Part shown: positions 24,101 to 36,100 of the stretch, piece after piece | Numbering within the stretch: position 1 is the stretch's first letter | Layout: each line of letters opens with the position of its first letter | Notes under the pieces: generated by a model | Databases searched by the model: none | Seen by the model: the letters and a program-made list of their open reading frames with translations, nothing else | Told to the model about the DNA's origin: nothing | Position numbers and translations under genes: made by a program | DNA from: Lingula anatina | Lineage: Eukaryota > Brachiopoda > Lingulata > Lingulida > Lingulidae | Assembly: GCF_001039355.2 (NCBI RefSeq) | Contig: NW_019773847.1 | Location: 1,139,679 to 1,203,678, forward strand | Direction: 5' to 3' | Length of the DNA stretch: 64,000 nucleotides

Positions 24101-27100
24101 CAAACATTTTAAACATTTTAATCAAGTGTTCATATTTTTTCTATAATCAAGTGATCATGTGGCAGTTTGAAAGAAATAACAGTCAAGAATGAAACTCGAT
24201 ACCAGCATTTGCATTAAAAATTGATCCTGTAACTCTACCTGATAAAGCCATTTGTCATGAGTCACACTGATATGCCTTGTGTCTGCCAGCCATTGGTGGC
24301 ATTGGGGTTTAATGATGATGTGGCTTAACTTGGATGGTTAGAATAGGTTATCAACATAGCACAGCATAATCATGTGATTTAATACTGGTTACACTTTGAT
24401 CATAGTGAAGTGACAGGAAGCATGTGCACACGCTCTTGTTTTTGTATAGAAGTAGGAAATTTCATGATGCTGGGAATTTTGTCCATGGACCACTGTGCTT
24501 GGTCTGTTATTGAACAGTTACTAAAGGTACATAAATTTTTGTTAGAGGTATTTTGAATGGCTTGGATAGCGCTCTGATCTTTATGTTTAAATGAATATTT
24601 TGACATTTGGATTACATTTTGGATATTAACTGGTTTTGTTATTACCATATTAATAAATATGATTACTTTTCATTTTTATTCTCAATCAAAGTTTTGCAAT
24701 ATTTTTGTGGCTTCTATGCAAACTTGTGGTTAGAGGGATTTATGGGTAAATTATCTACATGATATCAAAGCAAAAATAGAAACAACTGGATTTATGCTTT
24801 AAGTTATGTTTGATGTTTTATTAAGCTATCATTGTGCATGCATACATTTTCAAAACGGGTATCAAGAAGGTCACCTAGCAGAAAATTTTGTGGCTACTAT
24901 AGACCAATAATTGCATCTAGAGAGCTGAATGGGATTGTCTTCATTTGAAAGGATATGCTGATATTTTATAACATATAAAGCAAATATAGAAGCTATATTG
25001 GCAACTCTGATTGTTATGTAATAAGGATATCAGATAAAAAGCTTGAGTTTTGTGTAAATGTAGCAGCATAATATATATTTGCTTAGGGTAAGGATCCAAC
25101 CTCTGATGTGATAAAGACATATGCTTCACAGATTTTCTTTGCTACATGCATTCCCTTAGTTAGGTATGTAAAGGTAAAGAATATAGGCCTTAACTTTTTC
25201 ACAAAAAGAAGAAATAGGCTTTTTCTCTGGTTATGGTGTTTGTCAAAGCTGAAAAGCACAAGCATTTGCTAGTTGGTAAGTGCTTAATCTGCACCCTGGT
25301 TATTTGAACTCTTTTATCTGATATGATATGAAATGATGTAAGATTATGTCCCCTTTGGGAACTTTAAACAGCTTTTAATTTAGGTGTCAAAGGGATTATG
25401 TAGTGTGGGAAGTGAATGTACAGTTATGCACCTGAAATGATAATGGTGAAATTACAATGTTATCTCACTAGTTAACAACAGTTTTGGCCATTTGTGGATT
25501 TTTCATCATCTGGTTAAAATTTGAGTGTCATAGTGAAAGGGAATGTTGCATTTCTAAAATAGGAAAGTGTTTTACTCACATTTTATAGTCTAACCTTTCA
25601 TGTTAATATCACTTATTGAAGGTACCCAAGTTATTATTATAATATAATATGATGGACTAGTCATTTTTCTTACCTTTGTTATCTACCTTTAGTGCATTAC
25701 ACACATTGTATGATCACCCTTTTCATTTCATATAATATGTATTTCAAATGGTGTCATGTGAAAAGTTTTTAGCTCCTGTATTAAGAAGTTGTCCCTTAGG
25801 CAATTCATTGCAACACAGAAATTAGTCACAAATGCTCATTTTGTCACCTTTTACCAGGCATAACACTAACAGGAGTGTATATACATGTATAACAAAACTG
25901 TAAAAATATAGTCAAGTAATAAGACCCTTATAGTCTACCATAGCTATAAAAATATATAAAGATAATGCTTATCTGGTTCAAATTACACCTTCCCCTAAGC
26001 ACTATACTTCTCAGACACATTAAAGAACAATTGTTATGATATTTTAACACTTAAAAGACTAGTTGCAACAAGAGTTGTCTGCTGTATGCAACATACAAGA
26101 GCATAATAATGAGGCACAACTGAGCCTAATTATATCAGCCTAATTATAGCGAGTGGACAATGGACAATGAGTAGCTGTAACCAAGAAGTTGCTTCTTGCT
26201 GCAACTGACTTATCACAAGGCTGGCACTTAGAACAACAGGATGAATGCCAAAGCTAATAAAATACAGGCGAGCATGTAGGTGAAAAGCAAGTGCCCTTAT
26301 CCTATTGTTCAAAGCGCTGGCCTTGGGATAATTTACTTTAATTCCTTAGAGATTTGTTTAAAACTATTTAACACCATTATTTTCTTCCCCAGACCTATAA
26401 AGAGCAAGACACACCACCACCAGATGTAAAGACTGATTACCAGTTGGATGGAGGAGAGTTTGGAAGTTTTTCTTTATTGTCCCAGCAAATTACCAGAAAA
26501 GAAAACCAGTTAGGCTGTGACAGTGAGGATACCACACAGTTTCTGGAAAAAGAATGCTATCACAAAATCTCAAATGACTTTACTGATCAAAAAGAACATA
26601 CTTTGAAAGACATAAAAATTAAATCAAACATCAGTCTTAATTTAAAGAAGCTGAGAACTGCTGTATCAAAACTAAAAGTGGCACCGAGTAGAGTACAACA
26701 ACAAGGAAACTTTGACGATGCTCAGGAAAGTCCTGCTAAAAAGAAAAGGTATGATACTAATCAGTACAGTGATATAAGTGATTGTGAATCAGAAGCAGAT
26801 CATGTCGTTACCAGACAATCATCAGCAGAAAACGGATACCATGTATTGGACTGTAGTGACATAAGCAGTGAGTCAGATACAGAGAAGTCCAAATCAAGGC
26901 CCATTTTCTGTTACAGTGATATAAGCAACTCTGATACTGAAGAGGGGATCCCCTTACACAAAGATACATACAGTAAACAGCATTTTGAGGGAGATCTTGG
27001 TCTTGAGGAAGTATTGATTGATCTCGTCAGTGACAGTGACAATGAGATAAATCAGCCCCTGTCTTTATGTCCTAATGTGTTGAAAGAGAAAAAACAAAGG

Positions 27101-30100
27101 GAGGGTGCCAAATCTTGCAAAAAGAAACGCAGGATCACAGAAGTTCAAAAATGTACAGGTATTAAAAAAAGAAAAGAAAGAGAGCATACTTTTCACACTG
27201 ATTGGAAAGATGACTGCACATTCAGCAAAAAACGAAGAAAATGTGCTGTTGAAGAAGATAGTGATTTTGAATGTGCATCACCCAAAAAACACTTGAAGGC
27301 AGAAAGGAATGTATCTGACCAGATTGTGCGAACCTCGCTTCAGCATTTGCTGCATTCTACTGATGCACCAGAGGATGAAGAAGAAGAAGAAGAACAAACC
27401 AGTGTGAGTTCACTCAGGAAATTCAGTACAAGTAGCCACCAACTTCTGGTCAGTGAACCAAGTATAGATGCCAATTTAGGCAGTGATGTACAACCAAAGT
27501 CATTCACGTCTGCACAAGTTCATTCCATAGAGGCTTGCTTGGAAGAAGGAAATTCATTTAACTTTCATGTGACCAAAATGGTGGAGGATTTTACCACTAG
27601 CAGAATGCGCCCTTCAGAAAAGATGGTTGTTGACATTTTGAAAGACATACTCATTATAAGTAAAGATTATACAATCACCAGCAAGGCTTATAAGGCACTT
27701 AAACATGTTCAGACTCTTCATCCCCCAAAGAGGAATATTCCTTTCCAGTGGGATCATATTGAACACATTCTCAGATGTCTGAGCCTTCCTGACAGTGTGA
27801 ATGAGCAAGAGCCTCTGTCTGTCGCCAGTACTGCGCTAGGGCTTGAAATAATAGTCAGTTACCTGGAGATGGAATTGGCACAGCACAACTTATCTGATCA
27901 GAGAGATGTCAAGAAGTCTGTGGTATATAGGTGGCTCTGTGCTGAAAGCAACTTCCAACATGTGCAACAAATATTGGCATGGTTGTGTAGTTGCTTTGTT
28001 TTGGGGGAACATGACAATGTCACAGCTTCATTCTCAAAATACAATGNGTTTTACTCACATTTTATAGTCTAACCTTTCATGTTAATATCACTTATTGAAG
28101 GTACCCAAGTTATTATTATAATATAATATGATGGACTAGTCATTTTTCTTACCTTTGTTATCTACCTTTAGTGCATTACACACATTGTATGATCACCCTT
28201 TTCATTTCATATAATATGTATTTCAAATGGTGTCATGTGAAAAGTTTTTAGCTCCTGTATTAAGAAGTTGTCCCTTAGGCAATTCATTGCAACACAGAAA
28301 TTAGTCACAAATGCTCATTTTGTCACCTTTTACCAGGCATAACACTAACAGGAGTGTATATACATGTATAACAAAACTGTAAAAATATAGTCAAGTGATA
28401 AGACCCTTATAGTCTACCATAGTTAAAAAAAGATCTATAAAGATAATGCTTATCTGGTTCAAATTACACCTTCCCCTAAGCACTGTCCTTCTCAGACACA
28501 TTAAAGTACAATTGTTATGATATTTTAACACTTTAAAGACAAGTTGCAGCATGAGTTGTCTGCTGTGTATGCAACATACAAGAGCAAAATAATAATGAGG
28601 CACAGCTGAGCCTAATTATATCAGCCTAATTATAGCGAGTGGACAATGGACAATGAGTAGCTGTAACCAAGAAGTTGCTTCTTGCTGCAACTGACTTATC
28701 CCAAGGCTGGCACTTTAAACAACAGGATGAATGCCAAAGCTAATAAAATACAGGCGAGCATGTAGGTGAAAAGCAAGTGCCTTTATCCTATTGTTCAAAG
28801 CGCTGGCCTTGGGCTAATTTACTTTAAATCCTTAGAGATTTGTTTAAAACTATTTAACACCATTATTTTCTTCCCCAGACCTATAAAGAGCAAGACACAC
28901 CACCACCAGATGTAAAGACTGATTACCAGTTGGATGGAGGAGAGTTTGGAAGTTTTTCTTTATTGTCCCAGCAAACTACCAGAAAAGAAAACCAGTTAGG
29001 CTGTGACAGTGAGGATACCACACAGTTTCTGGAAAAAGAATGCTATCACAAAATCTCAAATGACTTTACTGCTCAAAAAGAACATACTTTGAAAGACATA
29101 AAAAATAAATCAAACATCAGTCTTAATTTAAAGAAGCTGAGAACTGCTGTATCAAAATTAAAAGTGGCACCGAGTAGAGTACAACAACAAGGAAACTTTG
29201 ACGATGCTCAGGAAAGTCCTGCTAAAAAGAAAAGGTATGGTACTAATCAGTACAGTGATATAAGTGATTGTGAATCAGAAGCAGATCATATTGTTACCAG
29301 ACAATCATCAGCAGAAAACGGATACCATGTATTGGACTGTAGTGACATAAGCAGTGAGTCAGATACAGAGAAGTCCAAATCAAGGCCCATTTTCTGTTAC
29401 AGTGATATAAGCAACTCTGATACTGAAGAGGGGATCCCCTTACACAAAGATACATACAGTAAACAGCATTTTGAGGGAGATCTTGGTCTTGAGGAAGTAT
29501 TGATTGATCTTGTCAGTGACAGTGACAATGAGATAAATCAGCCCCTGTCTTTATGTCCTAATGTGTTGAAAGAGAAAAAACAAAGGGAGGGTGCCAAATC
29601 TTGCAAAAAGAAACGCAGGATCACAGAAGTTCAAAAATGTACAGGTATTGAAAAAAGAAAAGAAAGAGGGCATACTTTTCACACTGATTGGAAAGATGAC
29701 AGCACATTCAGCAAAAAACGAAGAAAATGTGCTGATGAAGAAGATAGTGATTTTGAATGTGCATCACCCAAAAAACACTTGAAGGCAGAAAGGAATGTAT
29801 CTGACCAGATTGTGCGAACCTCACTTCAGCATTTGCTACATTCTACTGATGTACCACCAGAGGATGAAGAAGAAGAAGAACAACAAACCAGTGTGAGTTC
29901 ACTCAGGAAATTCAGTACAAGTAGCCACCAACTTCTGGTCAGTAAACCAGGTATAGATGCCAATTTAGGCAGTGATGTACAACCTAAGTCATTCACGTCT
30001 GCACAAGTTCATTCCATAGAGGCTTGCTTGGAAGAAGGAAATTCATTTAACTTTCATGTGACCAAAATGGTGGAGGATTTTACCACTAGCAGAATGCGCC

Positions 30101-31471
30101 CTTCAGAAAAGATGGTTGTTGACATTTTGAAAGACATACTCATTATAAGTAAAGATTATACAATCACCAGCAAGGCTTATAAGGCACTTAAACATGTTCA
30201 GACTCTTCATCCCCCAAAGAGGAATATTCCTTTCCAGTGGGATCATATTGAACACATTCTCAGATGTCTGAGCCTTCCTGACAGTGTGAATGAGCAAGAG
30301 CCTCTGTCTGTCGCCAGTACTGCACTAGGGCTTGAAATAATAGTCAGTTACCTGGAGATGGAATTGGCACAGCACAACTTATCTGATCAGAGAGATGTCA
30401 AGAAGTCTGTGGTATATAGGTGGCTCTGTGCTGAAAGCAACTTCCAACATGTGCAACAAATATTGGCATGGTTGTGTAGTTGCTTTGTTTTGGGGGAACA
30501 TGACAATGTCACAGCTTCATTCTCAAAACAAAATGTAAAAAGAGAAATTGCACTGAGTGAGGATGATAGTTCTGTGTGCCACAAGGATGTACCAGAAGTC
30601 TTGCCCCTCATTCAGAAACTGTTGTCACTCTCTTTGAGCGTGACTCCACATCCCATTGACAGTGCTAGAAAAATTGCAGTTGAACTGGCCAGAAATTACA
30701 TAATGCAGCCAAGTAAAGAAACACGTCATCTTCTGCTGTCTACAATATGTAATCATCTTCTGCGACTTCATGTAGTGCAAAGGATTCTGGAGGATTACTG
30801 TGATGGAGACTATGCTATATACATGAAAAATGGCCATGGTAGTCTTTTGGATATGCTGGAATGTTACAAAGACTGTGTTCCCCCGCCACGTGCCACTGGT
30901 AACTTGACCCCTCCCTCATCCCCAGGCTGTAGCCCCACCCCTGAGGATCAGGATCACAAGCCTTGCCCAGGACACAACACAAGTGACATGGAGGAACTGG
31001 TGATGCTTCTGTTCATGTTAGTGGAAAGTTACGTAAGGATAAAAAAAGGTAACAAAAATTTTGATATATTTTGCCCTTTTAACTCGCATGTAAATTTTTT
31101 ATTTTACAGTCCAATTTGGCCTCTCCAGTTATTTTCTAGACCAAGTTTTTTTATTGCTGGTAATCAGAGTCTCTCACTTATTGCTGCACAACAATAAATT
31201 AAATACAGTTTGATGCTGAAATGCATTTTGTCTAAAGTTAGTCAACAGGTTGGTTTATTTATACATTTTCTTTGTTACACCAGAGAACATCTACATGCCC
31301 ATCTGGGCCAGACAGAGCATTATCTCAGAAAACACAGAGAGTGAGGACAGAGTCACAGAGGTAGTCCAAGAACTCAGGGCAAAGTTTTCACAAAGAGAAA
31401 GTGGACAAACACCCAGAATGGAGATGTATTTTGATTGTATAGAGTCCATCATTGAGACTTTCTGTAGTTAA
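15753..31471 (+). CDS. SIMC1: SUMO-interacting motifs-containing protein 1 (SIMC1) orthologue
   Basis: Known SIMC1 binds SUMO through N-terminal motifs and pairs through a C-terminal Nse5-like helical domain with SLF2 to direct the SMC5/6 complex. Coding exons here are 15753-16109, 28879-31048 and 31284-31471, giving 904 residues (human about 870). SUMO-interacting motifs are visible at residues 15-21 (VIYISSD), 27-34 (VIDISSDE), 37-40 (VLDI) and near 325 (VLIDLVSDSD). A long polar, Lys- and acid-rich region follows. From about residue 490 onward comes the conserved helical domain, recognised by segments resembling human SIMC1: ALKHVQTLHPPKRNIPF.W, SARKIAVELARNYIM, LLSTICNHLLRLHVVQRI and the last exon EVVQELRAKF. 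Intron 1 is about 10 kb as assembled, and a truncated second copy of exon 2 lies at 26393-28046. The start could instead be Met8 or Met9. Confidence 0.8.
16707..16859. mobile_element. MITE, GGCCACATTCAGAACAG family, copy 2
   Basis: Inverted ends AGGCCACATTCAGAACAG and TATTCTGAATGCGGCC enclose about 120 bp, including an inner inverted pair (GTCAAATATG / CATATTTGAC). Related to 7357-7554. Confidence 0.75.
16957..17128 (+). mobile_element. MITE, AGATCGATC family, copy 2
   Basis: Same family as 512-719 (reverse) and 17871-18084 (same orientation). It lacks the block around TTAATTACCCCCTTACAGC that copies 1 and 3 carry, so it is an internal deletion derivative. Confidence 0.75.
17505..17562. repeat. 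29-bp direct duplication
   Basis: A unit starting GAGTCTAATGGTGATACTAG is repeated head to tail with at most one difference. Confidence 0.95.
17871..18084 (+). mobile_element. MITE, AGATCGATC family, copy 3
   Basis: About 214 bp, and the fullest copy. Its end TCAATCTAAAATCTATGGGAATGCGCCCT is close to the inverse of its start. A (TA)n tract abuts it at 18092. Confidence 0.8.
18092..18145. repeat. (TA)n microsatellite
   Basis: About 27 TA units next to MITE copy 3. A (CA)n tract follows at about 18294-18317. Confidence 0.95.
22026..22085. repeat. (CA)n followed by (AAAT)n microsatellite
   Basis: Simple sequence directly before the tandem units. Confidence 0.9.
22083..22680. repeat. Three tandem units of about 180-210 bp inside the 1.8-kb element
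   Basis: Anchor AGTTCTCTTATT..GTCGGTGACCCCCAATTT occurs at about 22181, 22393 and 22576. Each unit also carries AAAACAC..., GACTAGTGCG and a TTTTAAAAAAATTCGAACGT-like segment. The units are diverged and shorten towards the right end. Confidence 0.8.
25569..28046 (+). pseudogene. Truncated duplicate of SIMC1 intron 1 end and exon 2 (haplotype copy A)
   Basis: This segment repeats at 28048-30530 with roughly 1-2% differences, including the same element (26058-26330) and the same exon 2 acceptor (exon begins 26393). The reading frame is open, but the copy stops at the N (28047) in mid-exon with no splice donor. Everything downstream exists only after copy B. That pattern fits two alleles placed in series by the assembler, not a real duplicated exon. 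It carries in-frame differences from copy B, for example in the acidic run near 27363-27395. No mature product should be inferred from it. Confidence 0.8.
26058..26330 (-). mobile_element. Short interspersed element, copy in haplotype A
   Basis: Reverse-oriented relative of 8263-8480. It lies just before SIMC1 exon 2. Confidence 0.65.
28047..28047. other. Single-N scaffold gap joining two haplotype copies
   Basis: Sequence to the right (from GTTTTACTCACATTTTATAG) restarts at the base equivalent to 25569. Confidence 0.9.
28539..28816 (-). mobile_element. Short interspersed element, copy in haplotype B
   Basis: Allelic equivalent of 26058-26330, with small indels. Confidence 0.65.
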
Positions 31472-32689
31472 CCAATTTTTTCATCATTTACCGGGGATGC
31501 TTATTCATTCTTTGTTTACAACAGTTGTTAATGCCCCACAGAATTCAATTAAATTATTTTCTATATTTGATAGCATTTTTTTACCGAAACCTACAACTGA
31601 AACTACTTGCCTGATATGTTTCTAAAAATTTTATTGAAAAACAAGAACTCATTAACAACCAGAATGAAATACCTTAATGTTACCAAAAAGGACAAAAACA
31701 CTATAATTTAATGGCTCAACTTTTGATTGCATAATTTTCTCTTTTAGTAACATTGGGTAATTTATTTTTAGTGTTAACCAAATGTTGTTTTTGGTTCTTG
31801 GATTCTACATTAGACACGATTTGAGTTGATTTGAAGAAACCTCTAGTTTGATTACTACATGAAAAAAAAAAAAAAAAAAAAACGCAGAGAATCGAATTTT
31901 ATGTATAGGGGTAGCTGAGATTTATGAGGTCACTTCACACAGTATAATTTACTTCTCAGAAAAATTCATGGGCACCTCCGGCAAGGGTTTTATATCCAAA
32001 ATGTTAATTTACTGAAAATTGATTTGGTGAAAGTATACATTCCAATAGAAAAGCACATTTACATGCAAAAGAGGTAATGTAGAGCTCTAATTGTCTGTTT
32101 GGACTGGACAAAACTGTGAGAGTGTAGTGACTTAACTTGATACATTTTGATTGTCTGTTTTCAAACAATGAGAAAGTCATTAGTTTACATCGAATTCATA
32201 TTTTTCTTTTTAGTTATCACCCACTTTCTTTATTTCAATAATCAAACATGTTTTGTGCAATTTGTCCTACTGGACTCTTCTGTATATAATTTATACAGAT
32301 TATACTATCAAATTACTTCTCTATTATATGTTTATAATTTATAAAAACTTTATCAAATAAATGTATAGTTTTTCATCTTTTTACAGTACAGGTATTTATG
32401 TCAGTGCTCATGAAATTGTACAATTCAACTGATTTATATTTTCATACATTTTATTATTCTAGGTTTTGTAGTCATGTTAGTTTCAGTACAGTTCAGTCAT
32501 TTTTACATTTGAAAAGTCCAAAATTGTAAAAAGAGAAGTAAACTTATTCTCACATAATTAGCCTCCCTTTTTCAATTAATTACTGTCATCGATATAAATT
32601 TCTGCAGAGCTGGGCATACATTCATGACATACATTACAATGTTGGCCAGGTACCAAATATTTGCATATGTAATCATGAACCAAATGAAA

Positions 32690-32725
<36 letters not shown>

Positions 32726-33139
32726 CCCCCTCTTAATAAGAATTGAATTAAGAACATAACAACCCTGTCAGTGTGCTAAGAAAATTTAAGTTGAATTGAG
32801 ACTGGCATCGAGAGCAATGCAAGAATGAAAACATGCATTTGCTAAATTATAAATTGAACACAATGTTGTGAACCTATTTTAATGTTGGACCCTTCACAAA
32901 ATTCCAATTGCACAGTTAACTGGAAAAAACCCCAAAATCTGTTGTCAGTGCAGATGCTTTTCTTGGTTCTGGTGTTCAGTTAATCACTGTGAATACAGGT
33001 GTCAGCATCATCAGAATGTCGCATGCTATGATTTATCTGCTTCGACATTATTGAGCAAATTACAATATTTTGAACTACAGAGTTAAATCAATTACTGGGA
33101 AGACTGGATAAATATCAACAGGTGTAACAGTTGCATGCT
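31472..33139. other. Intergenic region between SIMC1 and SFXN2 (convergent 3' ends)
   Basis: Holds the 3' UTRs of both genes. There is an AATAAA at about 32357 on the + strand and a poly-A run at about 31862-31881. An (ATT)n microsatellite lies at 32691-32725. No gene is seen. Confidence 0.6.
32691..32725. repeat. (ATT)n microsatellite
   Basis: About 11 ATT units. Confidence 0.95.
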
Positions 33140-36100
33140 TTATAAACCTTTGTTGAAGTATAGTTTCTTCGGTGGGGCATCTCCATATCCTGTCATTATA
33201 GCCTCATACTTCTTGGAGTCTACAAGCCTCATTTTCTCTAGATTGATAGAGCTGAAAGAATAATGAGATTCAGCAACATGCTACTTAAGTTAATTAGACC
33301 GCATTCACAATGAGTTGAGCCATGGATCTACAAAGTCGCGTACTAAATATGGCGGACGTACATAAAAGAAAAAACGCCTAATCTTTTAATAGTCTCTCCG
33401 CCTCTCACACGCCTCCCCATGTGTCGTTCCTGCGGGGGTACAGTCAATAAATCTCACCTCCATTGGGACGACACATGGGGAGGCGTGTGAGAGGCGGAGA
33501 GACTATTAAAAGATTAGGTGGTTTTCCTTTAATGTACGCCCGCCATATTTAGTACGCGACTTTGTAGATCCATGGCTCAACTCGTTGTGAATGCGGTCTT
33601 AGTATGTTAAGAAACTACTCAATTTAATCACACAGCTTTGTATCTACTTGTTAACTTTTTGTAAGTGGAAAAAGCACTAATTATTTGTATCTACCTGTTC
33701 CCTATTTGTTAGTGAAAAAAAAGCATCAATTATTATTTTTAAGCAGGTGAGAGAGGCTATCTTCATACTCTTCATGTTTAACCCCACAAAAGCCCATGTG
33801 CATCCAGATGTGACACACAACATTTAACTAAATAAACTCCATTTTAATTGTTATATTAAAGTGAAATAAACATATTTTAAAACTCGTGGATTAAGATGCA
33901 ACATGTTAACCCTCGTGAATTATTCTACACTTTAAAATAAAGAAAGAAGATATTTAAAGGAGAAAAAGAAACCAGTAAATGCAGGTCTTACCATCTTTGT
34001 GGGAAGAAGGCACATGCAGTGGGAGTGGTAAATATAACACTGAAGATGAAACGAAAAAGTGCAAAAGAAATTGGTCTAAAGCTAACCACACAAGCACAAA
34101 TTTATATGCTGAAAATGTAAGTAAAACTGCTTTAAATATCTTACCATTTCTGTGGGAATAAGGCACATGCAGTTGGTGTCATGAAAAGAAGGCTGAAGGT
34201 GAAATAAATTTCCAATCATTGAATGCTAGCATCAAATTATTCACTATATTTGTTTTACAATGAACCATAACTGCTTGGGTAGAAAATTACTCATTTATAT
34301 GAATTAAGATCTTAAACGTCTGTAGCAGGTAAAAACATGAGATCTGTGTCAACTACCACAGGCTATCTAAGGTCTAAATCACTGGAGTTTTATATAACCC
34401 ATTAAATAATGCACAGCACTGCTCAGTAAAGCCGTTTACTTACAAGCATCCTACTATCAATGTTTGTATAAAAACATGGGCTGGTTTAATCCTCTGCATC
34501 CATCTATATTTTTCTAATCTTTCCATAATGACTGGCGTTAATACTAAAAATTGAGACAGAGAATAATAACCACTGGACAGTAAAGTGTGAAGCAAAAAGA
34601 ACCTGTCACATTTTTTTATAAATTCCCCATACGTACATTAGGTTTGATAACATCACATGCTGCAGAAGTCTATTTTTAAATTAATCAGCAACCAGTATAA
34701 ATGGAACCCTTTGCATTAAATTTAATTTTCAAGTGGAAACCAATTATTCAAATATATTGCAAAGTCTATAACTATGCAATCCATCTTGTTTTTAAAACCA
34801 TTTTGTTCACATTAGTTCAATATATAATGCAATGTGGGAAGACCTACACATTCCAGGGGTGGCCATTGCAATCCTAGAAAACACAACCTGGCTGATTCCC
34901 TTTGCTGCACCATACTGAAAAAAGAAAAAAGATTTTCACTATTATAAAATTAACTGATTCAGAAAGAATATATTCATTAAAACACAAATTTATAAGCAAA
35001 TATTTGACCACTCTTAGCAGGGAGTTGTTTATCGTCTCTTATATCTAAAAAGCAATTGAATTGTTCACTGTAAAGAAACAAAGGTGCTTTCAATTTGTGA
35101 CTCACTGACATTTCTAGCACAATATCTTTGCAGTTTATCATGAATAACAAAAGAAAAATTTTACAGTGCAAAAAAAACAAAAAAAAAAAAAAATTCTTAC
35201 CCTTGACTCTGATACCCTTTTCCCATTCTCATCAAATACTGCTATTCCATCTATTAACTCACTGAAATGACCAAAGGTGCAGCTCTTGTACTTCAATTAG
35301 GAAAACCAAAAAAGTCTCATTTACTATTTATCTACTTTTACATCATTGTCATGGCCCCTTTTTCCTTTGTTGAATAAAAATGACAGACCTTGGGGCTTAA
35401 TCAATTAACAAGCACTGTAAATATACAAGGAAATTGGGAGATACATCGCAAAGAATATATTCACATCTTCATGCTGGATGTAGGAAAAGTATTACAGAAA
35501 AGCTGTAAACACTTCAGGCATCTTGAACAATAATTGCCATTTGTGAATTGGATCCATGAATAAGCAATTTAGATTGCCAGTTCTGATAATACTTAAAAGC
35601 TTAGTGTTTTCTTTGAGACAGCCAACCAACAAATACCTTATATCAAGGAGTTATAACTGTTGTAACTCCTTGCTTATATATAAACCTTTTCATTTAAAAA
35701 TTGAGGAAAAAAAACCTTCAGAAAGAATGAAAGTAACTGATTTCTATAATCTTCTATAAAACTACTTGTAATACATTTCTATAATCTTCTATTTCCTTTC
35801 CTAAATAAATATGGGAGTACGTAATGCGCTCTCAATAATCTCACATACGGAAGGGGTAGTGAGCAGATTTGTGATTCCCAGTTAATGACACGTACAGTCA
35901 GTATTTGTGTAATTGGACAATAAAATATAGCTGTCCAGTCATAAATTCAGTGATTGAAATCACTAATCTGCAGCTCGATGTAACAAATGGCAGTTTCATT
36001 TATAAGGTCCTCACTTGATTACAAACAAAACATGCAGTACCTCTGTCTCATAAGAGGAATGTTCACCATGTTAGCGGCAGCTACAGCAGCAAACGGGACA

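Larger units (their letters stand above)
16110..25568. other. SIMC1 intron 1, repeat-rich
   Basis: The long first intron contains no supportable exon. It holds two AGATCGATC MITEs, a GGCCACATTC MITE, TA, CA and AAAT microsatellites, a 29-bp direct repeat and a 1.8-kb element with terminal inverted repeats. The rest (18460-20880 and 22710-25568) shows nothing I can name. Isolated ORFs of 60-80 codons there look random. Confidence 0.6.

Noticed and set aside
26393-30530. True tandem duplication of the SIMC1 large exon
   Set aside because: The first copy is cut by the N in mid-exon with no donor, and the introns upstream are duplicated too; an assembly cause is simpler.
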